Shown here: positions 10,619 through 20,909 of the stretch, piece after piece
How positions within the stretch are numbered: the stretch's first letter is position 1
Layout: every line of letters begins with the position of its first letter
Assembly: GCA_008729055.1 (NCBI GenBank)
Contig: SDUX01000002.1
Span: 496,001-560,000, forward strand
DNA: 64,000 nucleotides
Source: Pyropia haitanensis
Taxonomy: Eukaryota > Rhodophyta > Bangiophyceae > Bangiales > Bangiaceae
Reading direction: 5' to 3'
The notes under the pieces: generated by a model
Databases searched by the model: none
What the model saw: only the letters and a program-made list of their open reading frames with translations
What the model was told of the DNA's origin: nothing
Made by a program: the position numbers and the translations under genes

Positions 10619-12022
10619 GGCGGCGGCGGCGGCCGCGGCGGCGGCCGCGGCCGTGGCGGCCGTGGCCGTCGCGGAGGGGTCGCCGCCGCCGCGGCGGCGG
10701 CGGTGGCGGCCGCGCTGGAGGGTGACGCGGGCGTTGGCGCCGCCGCCGCGGCGGTGGGCGGCGGCGGTGGGAAGGGCCACGGCGGCGGCGGCCGTGGCGC
10801 CGCGGCGACCGCGGCTGGGGCGGCCGCGGCGGCCGCCGCCGCCGCCGCCGCGCCCGCGCGGGTAGAGCTGCTCGTCGAGGCACCACCCGGGACGGGCGGC
10901 GGGCTGGTCGCGGCCGGCCACCCCCCCCGCGGCGACGCGCGCAACGACAGCGCCGACGGCGGCGGCACCGTCCGCGTGGACGTGGTCGCGTACGCGCGGC
11001 GGTCGGCGGGCGTCGCGGCCGCCGCCGCCGCCGTCGCCGCCGCCGCCCGGCGGGCGGTCGCGGCGCTCACGGGCGGCGCGGCGGCCGCGGCGGCGCCGGC
11101 GGCGGGCGTCGCGCACTACGCGCCGTGGGCGGCGGGCCTGCCGTGGCCGCCCGGCGCGGCGCCCGCCGCGGCGGTCCGCCCGCCGCCGCCGCCGCCGCCG
11201 ACGGTCTTGACGCTGCCCCACCCGCGGCACGCCTACCCGCTGACGCCAGACGACGCGCGCCGCGTGGCGCTGCACGCGGCGCTGCGGCTGCCCGCCGCGC
11301 GGCTGCTCACGCCGCACCGGGCGCTGGGGCGGGGGTGGGATCCGCCCCCTGCCCCGCCCGCGGCATCCGCCCTTGCCGCCGCGCCGCTCCCGCAGGTCAG
11401 CCCCCACGCGGCGGCCGCCGCGGGCGGCGGCCACCGGCTCCCCCCCCCCGTGACCATCGCCACCGTCCGCGGCCCGTACGCGGCCTACACCTACGTTGGC
11501 GGCCGCGGCGGGGACGTTGGCTGGGGCTGCGCCTACCGCTCCGCCCAGACGCTCGCGTCGTGGGCGCTCGCCGCCGGCGCCGCCGCGACCGCCCGCGCCA
11601 CCGTGCCGACGATTGCCGAGCTGCAGGCCGCGCTCGTCGCGGCCGGCGACAAGCCGCCCGCCTTTGCCGGCAGCGCCGGCTGGATTGGCGCCGCGGAGGT
11701 GGCGCTCGCGCTCGACGAGGCGCTCGGCGTCGGCTGCCGCCTCCTCCACGTGCGGCCGGGGGAGGCGGCCGCGGCGGCGCCGCCGCTGCGTGCCCACTTT
11801 GCCGCCACGGGGGTGGCGTCGCCGGTGATGGTGGGGGGGGGGGACCGCGCGCTGACCGCCGTCGGCGTCGCGACGGGGGGGGGGGGGGGCACCGCGCTGC
11901 TCGTCGTGGACCCGCACGTGCTGGGGGGGGGGGGGGACGCGGTGCGGTGGGTGCGGCTCGCCGACCTCGACGCGGCGGTGTTTTACAACTTTTGTTGGCC
12001 GGTGCCCCCGCGGGGGGTGTGA
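9671..12022 (+). CDS. UFSP2: Ufm1-specific protease 2 (peptidase family C78)
   Basis: A cysteine protease that matures the ubiquitin-like modifier UFM1 and removes it from targets, at the ER or in the cytosol in known cases. The start at 9671 (MAGPLVLTA) gives 783 aa with no break. The C-terminal 190 residues carry the family signature: YAAYTYVGGRGGDVGWGCAYRSAQTL (catalytic Cys620), ALVAAGDKPPAFAGSAGWIGAAEV, ASPVMVGGGDRALTAVGV, then VVDPHVLGGGG (Asp747, His749) and FYNFCWPVP. The N-terminal two thirds are diffuse, as in other UFSP2 proteins. They are swollen by poly-Gly (about 10157-10220 and 10570-10636) and poly-Ala tracts. The frame stays open across G runs at 11831-11840 and 11876-11889, unlike the two genes to its left. 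Confidence 0.9.
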
Positions 12023-14243
12023 GCGCCGTCGCGGGTGGCCAACCGCGGGGGGGGGGGGGGGGGCGCCGGGCGTGGCGGCCGCACACCGAGGGGCGTCCGG
12101 ATGGCAGCTGGCGGCGAGCTGGGCAGTGTCGCTCCCGCGGCGGTGGGCCGGCCGACGCCTGGCCGACGGCGGCGGCCCACCCGCTCTTGTTGTCTTCGTG
12201 GTCGCCACCCTGGACGTGGACGTTGCCACGTTGCGGTGCGGTCCCAGCCGGCCATCAGTCGCCGAGTCCGCGTGCCTTCTTCCACCGATGGACCCCGCCA
12301 CGGATCCTTACACCAAAAAGCCATACGAGCGGCCCAGATGACAAGATTGTCCCGCCGTCGACCATCAGTCGGCCATCGCCTGCAATCAACAGTATGGCGT
12401 GGCTTGCGTACCATGCATATGGCGTGGCTCGGCTACCACGCACGCACGAGCTCTCACTTTTAAATTGGAAACTTTGGATGGAACTTGATTAGTTCCCGAC
12501 GAGCTATCATTTTTCGCTGATTTTACAAATTCACGATTCCAAAAAATGTTTCGTGTAAATACACAATTTTGCACCTATACTTGCCTAGTCAAGATCTCAC
12601 TCCTATTCACTCCTTCGAGCTTGTAGAGGCGGCCCCTTCCACATCTGACTGGAGAGGCAGCCTCCGTACGAGCAGCCGCCGACGCTCGCCTTCGGCCGGC
12701 AGCGCTACCGATCGCCGCGCTCAAGCCCAGCGGTCGTTGATGCGGCCGGCGGGCGCCGCCCCCCCCCGCCCCGTCCGCGGGTCGCACCACCCGCCGCCAG
12801 GTACCTCCCACCCGGCACCCAGCGCCACCCGCCCGCACCTCCCGCCGCCGTCCACCAGCCGGCAACCCCGCCAGAAGCCCGTTTACCCACCACCAGTCTC
12901 CAGTATGATCTGCGGCCACCACTCACCAGCTAGCGCCGCCCCTCTCGCCAGCCGCCGCTGGCTCCCGCCGCTAGACCCCTCTTCACGCTACCAGCCGCGG
13001 CCGACGCTAGCGGGTGCTCTCCGCGGCATCGGGTCCCCCCTCCCTCCACCATCCATTTACGTCCTTCCCCAGCGCCATTACTCTCTGGTACTCGCGTCCG
13101 CCTGCCTCCAGCCGCCAGCGCGACGAGCGCCCACCCCCCACCGGCCGGCAACCGCTGCCCCGCCTGCGGCCGCTGCCGACTACCCGTACTATTTTTCATC
13201 CCCGCAGCGAGCTGATGCCGCGGCATCCAGGCTCCCCAATCCGGCCGGCGCCCGCCTCTCCGCCTGCGGCGGCCGCCGCCCGCCACCAACCCCAACCCTC
13301 GCCGGCAGCTGCTGCCCCCCGCCGCCAGCCGCTAGCGCTGCCGGCACCCGACCTCCATTGGCCGGCGGTCACCCGCCGGTCCGCGGCAGCTGGCAGCCGC
13401 CACCAGTCCCTTGCTCTTCGGCCGACTGCCGTCGCCGCAGGCGGACGCCCCCCTCCGGCGAGTGTCTTTTCCGCAACATCAAGACCAGACCAGTACTTAT
13501 AAACATGACGACCTGAAAGCACACGAGCGCGACATTGGCCGTCCCCTCTCGTTCCAAAATACGTCCGGCCAACACAGGACACCCCTAAAGATGTCCATCT
13601 TTCTAGTTTTGGAGTGATCTTTCACAAAGCTTGACAATGCTCGAAAATATTTATAAGTCGTTTTTCCCTGGGAGCCTACTGGCTGATACTCTATCAAGCC
13701 CGTGTGCAGTGCGCCGCTGTGCAAAGGCTGCGGCTGAGAACGGTCGAGAGCTGTCGCTCTCATCCATCAGTTACACCACAGATTGTCAGTTACACAACAG
13801 ATCGTTCACAACTCGACTTCTATTGGTGGGATGAAGCCAGGCCCTCGCGTGTGATGGCACCCGAGCCCATGGCGTCGCGGCGGAGCCGCGGCTGGTGGCC
13901 GTGCCGGTGGGCAATGGCGCCCGCTGGCGCGATCAGTTGGCCTGTGCCAGCAAGTCTGCTGCAGCAGACGGCTGCGGCTGGCCGGGCGTGCGGCGGTGGC
14001 GGCGGCGGCGGCGGCGTCGCGGGCCGCAGAGGCGACGGCGGCTTCAAAAGCGGTGCCGTCGAGGCGATCTCAGCGGCGAAGGAGCGTCGTCGCGTGCTCT
14101 GCCCTGAAGTCTGCCACCTGAGAGCTTAAGAACCTCCCCCCCTCTCCCCTCCCCCGTCCATTGCTTCCCTATCTCTTTTGTCTCGTCGACCTCGTGCGGT
14201 GGTCGACGGGTCTGTTCCTCACCCCCCCCCTCCCGTGGCGACT
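12023..14243. other. Long intergenic region, AT-richer edges around a GC-rich low-complexity core
   Basis: 12340-12620 and 13480-13860 are clearly less GC-rich than anything to the left. A 25-bp near-duplicate (TATGGCGTGGCT...TACCA/TACCACGCA) lies at 12391-12440. The core (about 12650-13460) is a Pro/Ser/Arg-coding-like low-complexity stretch with scattered CCGCCAGC-type words. An ORF covers it at 12569-13516 (315 aa), but it has no domain, no Kozak-supported start and a competing ORF on the other strand. I do not call it a gene. 13980-14020 is a short GGC tract. Confidence 0.45.
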
Positions 14244-15827
14244 ATGCCGGTCCATGCCAATGTTGCTGCCGACGCTGCCGCGGTGGGCGGCGGCGCCGAC
14301 GCACCGCTCGCCGTGCGGCGCGGCATGGGCAGCTCGGAGCGCTTCATGTACCTGGCGGAGCAGACGTACGGCGGCACCTTCCGCATCGGCGCGGTGCTGA
14401 CGCTCCGCGCCCCCGCCCCGCTCACCGCCGCCGCCCTCACCGCCGCCATCACCACCGTCGCCGCCCGCCACGACGCGCTCCGCACCGTCGTCGTCCGCGG
14501 CGACACGTTTGCGGTCGCGCCCGCCGCCGCCGCGGCGCCCGCCATTGATGTCAAGGCCGTGTCGGCGGGCGCGGGCGGCGTCACCGCCGCCGCGTTTGCC
14601 GACGCGCAGGCGGTGCTCGCGGCGGGCCCGGAGGGGTCGTGGGCCAACCCGCCGCCATCGGCAGCCGGCGGCGCCGTCCCCGCCACGCCCGACCGCCTGC
14701 CGTGGCGGGCGGCGGTGTATGTGCCCGCGCCGGGCGTGGCGCACGCGCCCGCCGACGCGGCGGCGGTCGTCTACTACCTCCCGCACTACCTGTCGGACGG
14801 CACGTCGGTGGACGTCCTCTCCGCCGCCACCGTCGACGCCCTCACCGCGGCGGCGTCCACGGGTGGCGGTGACCCGGCAACGACGGCGGCGGTGGCGGCG
14901 GCGGGGGGGGTGGTGCCGCTGGCGCCCGCCGCTGACGACGTGTACCCCCCCCCAGGGGGTCCGCTCCTCGGCATGGCCGCCGGCGTCGCGCGCTTCCTCG
15001 CCGGCGAAGTTGCCGCCCCCCTGACGCGCCGCCACCGGCGGGCGCTGCGCCGCCCGCCCGGACCACCCGCCTCCGCCGCCACCCGCACCGCGTCGGCGGT
15101 GGACGCGGTGGTGGCGCCGGCCGCGGCGCGGCGGTTCGCGGCCGCCGCGCGGGCGGCGGGCACGACGGTTGGGTGTGGGCTGGTCGCGGCGCTCGCCGTC
15201 GCGCTCGACGGGGCGGGCGTGCTCGCCGACGCGGGCTCGGTGGTGCCGATCGACGTGCCCATCAATGGACGGGTGGGCGCGCCGGCGGGGGGGGGGCTGA
15301 CGCCGACCACCGTCGGCTGCTATGTTGGCGCTGGCATTTTGGACGTGCCGCTGGCTGGCGGCGGCGCCGCCGCCGCCGCCGAGGAGCGGCCCGACCTGTG
15401 GGCCCTCGCGTCGACGGTGCACGCGACGGTGCACGCGCCCGGCCACCGGGCGGCCGAGTTGTCGAGGTTTGGTGTCATGGCGGCGTTCCTCACGTCTGCC
15501 GCCGGCCGCCCCTTCATCCGCTCGATGGTGCACTCGGCGTCGGAGCAGGGCCGCATCATGCCGCCATCGGTGTCCAACGTTGGCCGCTGTGGACTGACTG
15601 ATGCGGCCAATGGGCGGGCGGCGGCGGCGGCGGCGGCGGGGGCGCCGACGGTGGGCGCCATCCGGCTGATGGACTGGGAGGCGCAGATGGGCGCGCCGCT
15701 CATCCTGTACGCGTGCACCGTGGGTGGGGCGATGACGCTGGTCCTCGTGAGCACGCAGCCGCTGCTATCGACCGCGGCTGCGGCGGCGGTGCTGGCGGCC
15801 GTCGTCAAGGCCATCGAGGCGGCGTGA
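14244..15827 (+). CDS. Condensation-superfamily CoA-dependent acyltransferase-like protein
   Basis: 527 aa. The start at 14244 (MPVHANVAAD) is chosen because the conserved N-terminal RRGMGSSERFMYLAEQTYGGTF and the beta-strand segment IGAVLTLRAPAPL follow closely. The active-site motif HxxxDG is present as HYLSDG (His181, Asp185), flanked by VVYYLPHYLSDGTSVDVLSA. This is the arrangement of NRPS condensation domains, PapA-type and alcohol O-acyltransferase-like enzymes. A second-half segment with TVGCYVGAGILDVPL and SVSNVGRCGL (typical of the bridge and latch half) completes the fold. It is a free-standing enzyme with no carrier or adenylation domain nearby, so it is probably an acyl-CoA:alcohol or amine acyltransferase. 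The substrate is unknown. The gene is intronless, without organelle targeting that I can see. Confidence 0.65.
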   Translation: MPVHANVAADAAAVGGGADAPLAVRRGMGSSERFMYLAEQTYGGTFRIGAVLTLRAPAPLTAAALTAAITTVAARHDALRTVVVRGDTFAVAPAAAAAPAIDVKAVSAGAGGVTAAAFADAQAVLAAGPEGSWANPPPSAAGGAVPATPDRLPWRAAVYVPAPGVAHAPADAAAVVYYLPHYLSDGTSVDVLSAATVDALTAAASTGGGDPATTAAVAAAGGVVPLAPAADDVYPPPGGPLLGMAAGVARFLAGEVAAPLTRRHRRALRRPPGPPASAATRTASAVDAVVAPAAARRFAAAARAAGTTVGCGLVAALAVALDGAGVLADAGSVVPIDVPINGRVGAPAGGGLTPTTVGCYVGAGILDVPLAGGGAAAAAEERPDLWALASTVHATVHAPGHRAAELSRFGVMAAFLTSAAGRPFIRSMVHSASEQGRIMPPSVSNVGRCGLTDAANGRAAAAAAAGAPTVGAIRLMDWEAQMGAPLILYACTVGGAMTLVLVSTQPLLSTAAAAAVLAAVVKAIEAA

Positions 15828-15984
15828 CGGACGCGGGGTGAGGGGGTTGGGGTCTTGCACGGGGGCACTCAAGCAAGGGCTGCCCCTGCCCGAGGGGCAT
15901 GTATATAGTTTCAAAACTTTCAATTCGACGCACACGTGGCGGGTCGAATGTACGAGGTCTGAAGAGGGATGGCATCCTCCCCCC

Positions 15985-16015
15985 GCGCAGTGCTACCAAA
16001 CCCGTGGACCCCTGG
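15985..16015 (+). repeat. Left terminal inverted repeat
   Basis: 31 bases starting GCGCAGTGCTACC and ending GGACCCCTGG. It is perfectly inverted at 17684-17714. Confidence 0.85.
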
Positions 16016-17030
16016 AGAACAAAATTTGGCCGGAATCGGGCGTGCGCGGGCGTGCAGCGGCGTGCAAACCCCCCTCTACGGTATCGCAGAGGCCGATTTT
16101 TCCGACACCTGCCCTATAGCGCCGCTCAGTCGTCCGTGCACGGGCTCCGGTGCACTTTTTTTCCACCCATACGTGGAGGGCGTACTGGAGCTCGTGATGG
16201 ACCTCGACCATATCACCGGAGGGCGTGCACGTCGTTCCCCGCCGAACGACAAATCGCAGTGCACGCGGACGCCTGTAACTCGTGCCGCCGATGCACAAGT
16301 TATTCTGGAGTCGTGCAGGCGATGCACGAGTTCCGCACGCGGCCCAGCCGAGGATCGTGCAACGCGTGCGTAAGTCGGTCACATTTAACCCGGAATGATG
16401 CACGGTTTCGCGACAATGCGTCGCCATGTGAGCAGGCCTTCCAGAAACTACTGGGTACACCCGACCAGAGAGCCCTTCATTCCGTGCTGTTTGTCCGACA
16501 TGATGGACTGACTCGATCTTAAGACCATCAGATGGCCCACACAGGAAGCCCATTGCACGGCGGTTGCCCAATCAGCAAGGACGTTACGGCCTCACACAGT
16601 CATACCCTCCCATTTCCAAAATCTGTTGTGACCTCATACCAAAACGCAAGTCGACTCAACAAGTGAAAGCACTCCCCCCCACCCGTACCACACGCATACC
16701 TCGTGCAGCAAACTGACTGGGCGCGGAAGTCACCAGCACCTGCGTTGCCGTTGCAGCCGACCCACCAATGAAGGCCCAACCCCCGCGACCCGTCTCTGTC
16801 TGAGCGACCGCCCGACACCGCCCGTGCTCTTTACACGACCACGACCCTACCGCGACAAGAAGACATCGAGTCGCAAGCATCTCTCCCGTCAAGACCCTCC
16901 CCACAAGGCGGCAGTTTTGTAGATGACGCAGACCCACCCCCTCGGCGACCCTCCCCTGCCCCCGGCGGCTTTCTGCTGTCAATGGCTACGTGACGGCCAG
17001 CGTCTCCCTCACGAGTACCTGTCGCGCCCG

Positions 17031-17325
17031 ACGGCGGAGTGACAGCACCTGGCCGCCGGTGCCGCCTCCTCCGACGTTATTTCGACGAAGTGACGCCGCC
17101 GCCGCCCTCCCCCGTGACGACGGCACGGCAGCTGCCGGCGACCAGTGCCGCCCCACAGGTCTCTTCTTCACGGCGGGGTCGACCCCCCTGCCGTCCCCTG
17201 CGACGACGGCGCGGCAGCTGCCGGCGGCCGGTGCCGCCCCCACCGGTCCCCCCTTCGTGGCGGGGTGGGCGCCCCCGCCGCACCCCCGACGGCGGAGCGG
17301 CAGCTACCAGCGGCTGGTATGTGGC
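17031..17325 (+). repeat. Degenerate tandem repeat of about 85 bp, 3.5 copies
   Basis: Units begin CGACGGC(A/G)CGGCAGCTGCC (near 17031, 17117, 17202, 17288) and continue through GTGCCGCC(C)C and a CGGGGT word. The first and last units are the most diverged, and the last is cut at GGCTGGTATGTGG. The repeat lies inside the inverted-repeat element. Confidence 0.6.
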
Positions 17326-17683
17326 ACCCATTTTTGACGAATGTGAGCGTACAATGAAGTGTATATCTCTGGCGAAGCTGGTGCTGTCGGAGACCTTGGC
17401 AATAAATGCAACTCAAGTGCAGCGGGGTTGCAGTATAGCTTCAGAAGACTTGGGCTGTGGCTGGCCCAAGTCGCAGTGTGCCTTTCGAGGGCTTGGCCTG
17501 CACTAGACCGAAAATGCTCAGGCAATACCGAGTTGAGGCACGCCGCTGCACGAGGAGGAGCAGCCTCCTGCACGCCCCCTCACGTCGGCGGCACGCGGCG
17601 CTCACGAAGGCTGACACGCCTCGCGTGCCGCACATGCACAACTTCGGGCCGGAGTCGTGCTGATTTCACGTCCCGCACGCTCG

Positions 17684-17714
17684 CCAGGGGTCCACGGGTT
17701 TGGTAGCACTGCGC
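17684..17714 (-). repeat. Right terminal inverted repeat
   Basis: Reverse complement of 15985-16015 with no mismatch. Beyond both outer ends the similarity stops at once. Confidence 0.85.
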
Positions 17715-18037
17715 CGTGCGCCTCTTGGCGCCGACGCCGCGGCAGCCGCCTCATCGGACGATAACCATGGACGACATTTTCTTTTATCGTCGTCACTGGC
17801 AGTCACGCTCTGGCCGCGCGGCATGCACTTGCCTGGGCCGCTGCGGCCATCCAGCTGGGCAGGCCCGCCCAAGTGCACGGTGGTGCGGGCGGGTCGCCGC
17901 GCCGGGACGCGCCTGCGGCTGTGCTCCGTGTCGTCTGCGCTGTCTCAGCGGCAGGGGCCGAGCGCTCGAATTGCGCCGCCGCGCGTGCGCGCTCATGGGG
18001 CGACAGCCAACACCGCGCGTACGGGGCGGCGGCGGCG

Positions 18038-18069
<32 letters not shown>

Positions 18070-18329
18070 CGGTGGCGGCCGGTGGCGGCGGCGGCGGCGG
18101 CCGGTGGCGGCGGTGGTGGTGCGGCGGCCGTGGCGGCAGCCGTGGAGTGGCGGCGGCGGGGGTAACGCGACTGCCGGCGGCGGCGCGGCGGTGCGGCGGC
18201 GGCGGTGACGGTGGCGGCGGCGGCGGCGGTGACGGTGGCGTCGGCGGCGGCGGCGGCGGCGGTGCGGCGGTGGCGGTCTGTGGGTGAGGGGGAGCGACCC
18301 CGCCGTGACGGGCGCGCGGGCGCTTTGTC

Positions 18330-20579
18330 ATGGCGCAGCCGCCGCCCCCGCCTGGGGGCTCCGCCGCCCCGTCGGGTGGCGTGGGCGCGCCACCTCCCCA
18401 AGGCTATGGTGCGCCCCCGCCGCAGGGCTATGGTGCACCCCCGCCGCAGAGCTATGGCGCGCCCCCTTCGCAAGGGTATGCGGCGCCACCGCCGCATGGC
18501 TATGGCGCGCCCCCGCCGCATGGCTATGGCGCGGCTCCTCCGCAGGGTTATGGGGCACCCCCTCCGCAAGGGTATGGGGCACCACCTGCGCCCGGATATG
18601 GGGGGCCCCCTCCGCAAGGCTATGGCGCACCACCGCCGCATGGCTATGGCGCACCCCCACCACAAGGTTACGGCGCGCCGCCGGCTCAAGGCTACGGCGC
18701 GCCGCCGGCGCCCGCGTATGGCGCCCCGCCGCGCCCTGGTTACGGCGCACCGCCACAGGGCCACGGCTCACAGCTGGCTGGTGGTTATGCCGCCCCGCCG
18801 CCGTCTGGCTACCCGCCCCCCGCCGGGCCGGGAATTGCCGGCGGCGCCGTGGCACGCCCCCCTGCCGCCGTCGGCGGCGGCGGGGAGCTCATTGAGTTTG
18901 AGGTCCACGCGAGCGGCCTCCGTGACCGGGATGTCCTGTCCAACAGTGACCCGATGGCGGTGCTCTTCCTGTGGTCCGCCCCACAGGCGGGCGCCCCCGG
19001 CGGCGGCGGCGGCGCGGCGGCCGGCTGGGTCGAGGTGGGCCGCACCGAGCGGCTGGGCAACACGCAGGCGCCCCGCTTCACCACCCGCATCGCGGTGCCC
19101 TTTCAGTTTGAGGCCGTCCAGCGCCTCCGCGTGCGCGTCGTGGACGTGGACGACCGCAAGAGCGGCGCGCGGCTGGTGGACCAGGACGACCTTGGCGAGG
19201 CGTTTACCACCGTCGCCGAGGCGGTCTCGGCCCGCGCGCTGACGCTGCCGCTGCGGCCAACGGCGGGCCTGGCGTCGGGGGTGGCGGCGCGGCTGGGCGC
19301 GAAAAAGTCGTGGGGCTCGGTCACCCTGCTGTCGCACTCGGGCGGCGGTACGGCGGGAAAGCTCCGCGTCTGCCTCACCCCGTCGGCCACCAACCTGGAC
19401 AAGAAGGACGGGCCGTTTGGCAAGAGTGACCCGTACTTGCTCGTCCAGCGGGTGGTCCGCCCGGCGACGGGTGTGGCGCCGGCGGTCACCTCGACGCTCT
19501 ACCGGTCGCCCACCATCCGCAAGGAGCTCAACCCCGTCTGGCCGGCAGCCACGTTTACGATGGAGCGGGGGGGTTCCGGCGAGCTCCGCTGCGAGGTGTG
19601 GGACCATGATTCGCTCAGTCAGGACGACATCATTGGGGCGGCGCCGACGACGCTGTCGGCGCTCTCCGCCCCAGGGACCAAGTCGTTCCCGCTGATGCAC
19701 CCAGCCAAGGTGGCCAAGGCCAAGGCCAAGAAGCCTGCCAAGCCGTCGGGCCAGCTCCACCTGGCGGCCACGTCCGTCGAGCCGGTGCCGACGCTGACGC
19801 AGTACCTGTCGGGCGGCCTGGAGCTCCACTTTTCCGTGGCGATTGACTTCACTGCGTCCAACGGGGCGCCGTCGTCGCCGACGTCCCTCCACCACGACAC
19901 CCCCGCCAAGCCGTCGGCGTACGTGGACGCCCTCACCAGCGTCGGTGCCGTCCTATCGCCCTACAGCCGCTCCCGCCGGTACGACGCGGTCGGCTTTGGC
20001 GCGCAGCTGCCGACGGGCGCGGTGAGCCACCTGTTTGCGCTTACCGGCGGCACCGACACGCACGTGACGGGCGTGGACGGCATCGTCGCGGCGTACCGCC
20101 ACGCGCTGGGCGGCGTCAGGCTCGCCGGGCCGACGCACTTTGCCGAGGTGATCCGCCACGCCGCCACCGCCGCCGCGGCGCTGCCTGTGTCGCCCACCGC
20201 GCAGGGCTACCTGGTTCTCCTCCTCCTCACCGACGGCGTCATTACGGACATGGCCGAGACGCGGGCGGCGATCGCCGCGGCGGCGCGCGACCCGCTGAGC
20301 ATCATCATTGTGGGGGTGGGGCACGCGGACTTTTCGCGCATGGCCGAGCTCGACGGTGACGCGCCACCCGGGGGGGGGGGCGTGCCCCCCGCCGCGGCCG
20401 CCACGCGCGTGGGGGGAGGGGTGGGCGCGGCGCCCGCTCGCGACCTCGTTCAGTTCGTTCCGATGGCGCAGTTTGGCTCCTCGTCGCCCGCGCTGGCCGC
20501 GTCTGTCCTCGCCGAGCTCCCAGCCCAGGTGGTCGATTACTTTTCGGGGCGAGGCGTCAAGCCGATGGGGGGGGCATAA
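18330..20579 (+). CDS. Copine family protein (two C2 domains plus copine vWA domain)
   Basis: A calcium-dependent phospholipid-binding protein of membranes. 749 aa, uninterrupted. Residues about 18-165 are a Gly-Tyr-Gly-Ala-Pro-Pro-rich repeat region. C2A (about 185-300) contains [12 protein letters not shown] and [24 protein letters not shown]2B (about 335-460) contains [32 protein letters not shown] and [17 protein letters not shown], with the aspartates needed for Ca2+. The copine A domain (about 505-740) has [19 protein letters not shown] (MIDAS-like DxTxS), [35 protein letters not shown] and VQFVPMAQF. The Gly/Pro/Tyr-rich N-terminal extension is unusual for copines, which normally start with C2A. 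A calcium-linked membrane trafficking or signalling role is inferred from the family. Confidence 0.92.
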   Translation: MAQPPPPPGGSAAPSGGVGAPPPQGYGAPPPQGYGAPPPQSYGAPPSQGYAAPPPHGYGAPPPHGYGAAPPQGYGAPPPQGYGAPPAPGYGGPPPQGYGAPPPHGYGAPPPQGYGAPPAQGYGAPPAPAYGAPPRPGYGAPPQGHGSQLAGGYAAPPPSGYPPPAGPGIAGGAVARPPAAVGGGGELIEFEVHASGLRDRDVLSNSDPMAVLFLWSAPQAGAPGGGGGAAAGWVEVGRTERLGNTQAPRFTTRIAVPFQFEAVQRLRVRVVDVDDRKSGARLVDQDDLGEAFTTVAEAVSARALTLPLRPTAGLASGVAARLGAKKSWGSVTLLSHSGGGTAGKLRVCLTPSATNLDKKDGPFGKSDPYLLVQRVVRPATGVAPAVTSTLYRSPTIRKELNPVWPAATFTMERGGSGELRCEVWDHDSLSQDDIIGAAPTTLSALSAPGTKSFPLMHPAKVAKAKAKKPAKPSGQLHLAATSVEPVPTLTQYLSGGLELHFSVAIDFTASNGAPSSPTSLHHDTPAKPSAYVDALTSVGAVLSPYSRSRRYDAVGFGAQLPTGAVSHLFALTGGTDTHVTGVDGIVAAYRHALGGVRLAGPTHFAEVIRHAATAAAALPVSPTAQGYLVLLLLTDGVITDMAETRAAIAAAARDPLSIIIVGVGHADFSRMAELDGDAPPGGGGVPPAAAATRVGGGVGAAPARDLVQFVPMAQFGSSSPALAASVLAELPAQVVDYFSGRGVKPMGGA
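18386..18765 (+). repeat. In-frame 24-bp tandem repeat encoding GYGAPPPQ
   Basis: About 15 copies of an octapeptide ([24 protein letters not shown] and similar) at the start of the copine gene. Third-position changes (GCGCCC/GCACCC) show divergence under coding constraint. Such tyrosine- and proline-rich repeats occur in annexin and copine-like membrane proteins and in phase-separating RNA-binding proteins. Confidence 0.85.
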
Positions 20580-20909
20580 GGGCGGACAGGGGGGGGCGGC
20601 GCTGCGCGGCGCGTGCGACGTGGCCAGAAGGGGGCGAGCAGACAAGTCCGGCCGTCTGTGTTGTCTCTGCATGGGCCGCACCTGTCGGCCCAGATGGACC
20701 TCTGAAGCGTGTCGTCCCTTTGACCTTTCTGTCAGCTTTGTGACTGGACCCTGCAGCGAGGTAGCTTCATCGCGTTGTTCACGGGCTCATCGGGTAGCCC
20801 CCACCAAGCACACACCTGTGTGGGTAGTGCTGCGGCAGCTCTTCGCCGCAGCCAAGAGACGGCCGACACCTTCAAGGGTTCACAATCCGCCACAGGGCGT
20901 GCCTCCCCC
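20580..20909. other. Convergent 3' region of copine and homoserine dehydrogenase
   Basis: 330 bases between two stop codons of convergent genes, moderately GC-rich. No feature recognised. Confidence 0.5.

Larger units (their letters stand above)
15985..17714. mobile_element. Candidate non-autonomous hAT-like DNA transposon with 31-bp perfect terminal inverted repeats
   Basis: 15985-16015 is the exact reverse complement of 17684-17714. If the ends are taken as CAGTGCTACCAAA...(15988) and ...TTTGGTAGCACTG (17711), they have the CAGTG/CACTG look of hAT termini. The left subterminal part (16040-16370) is dense in short CGTGCA/TGCACG words in both orientations, another hAT habit. No transposase-like reading frame is visible inside, so it would be non-autonomous. 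An 8-bp target duplication is not clear: the flanks CCCCCGCG and CGCCGTGC do not match well. The inside also contains an 85-bp tandem repeat (17031-17325). Confidence 0.55.
15828..18329. other. Intergenic region holding a candidate transposable element
   Basis: Between the acyltransferase stop and the copine start. Most of it is the inverted-repeat-bounded element (15985-17714). 15900-16000 and 16380-16950 are AT-richer. 18020-18275 is a GGC/GGT trinucleotide-rich tract leading into the copine gene. No conserved coding segment was found on either strand. Confidence 0.5.

Noticed and set aside
12569..13516. Putative 315-aa protein
   Set aside because: Low-complexity Pro/Ser/Arg composition, a competing minus-strand frame, no domain and no match to the codon habit of confirmed genes.
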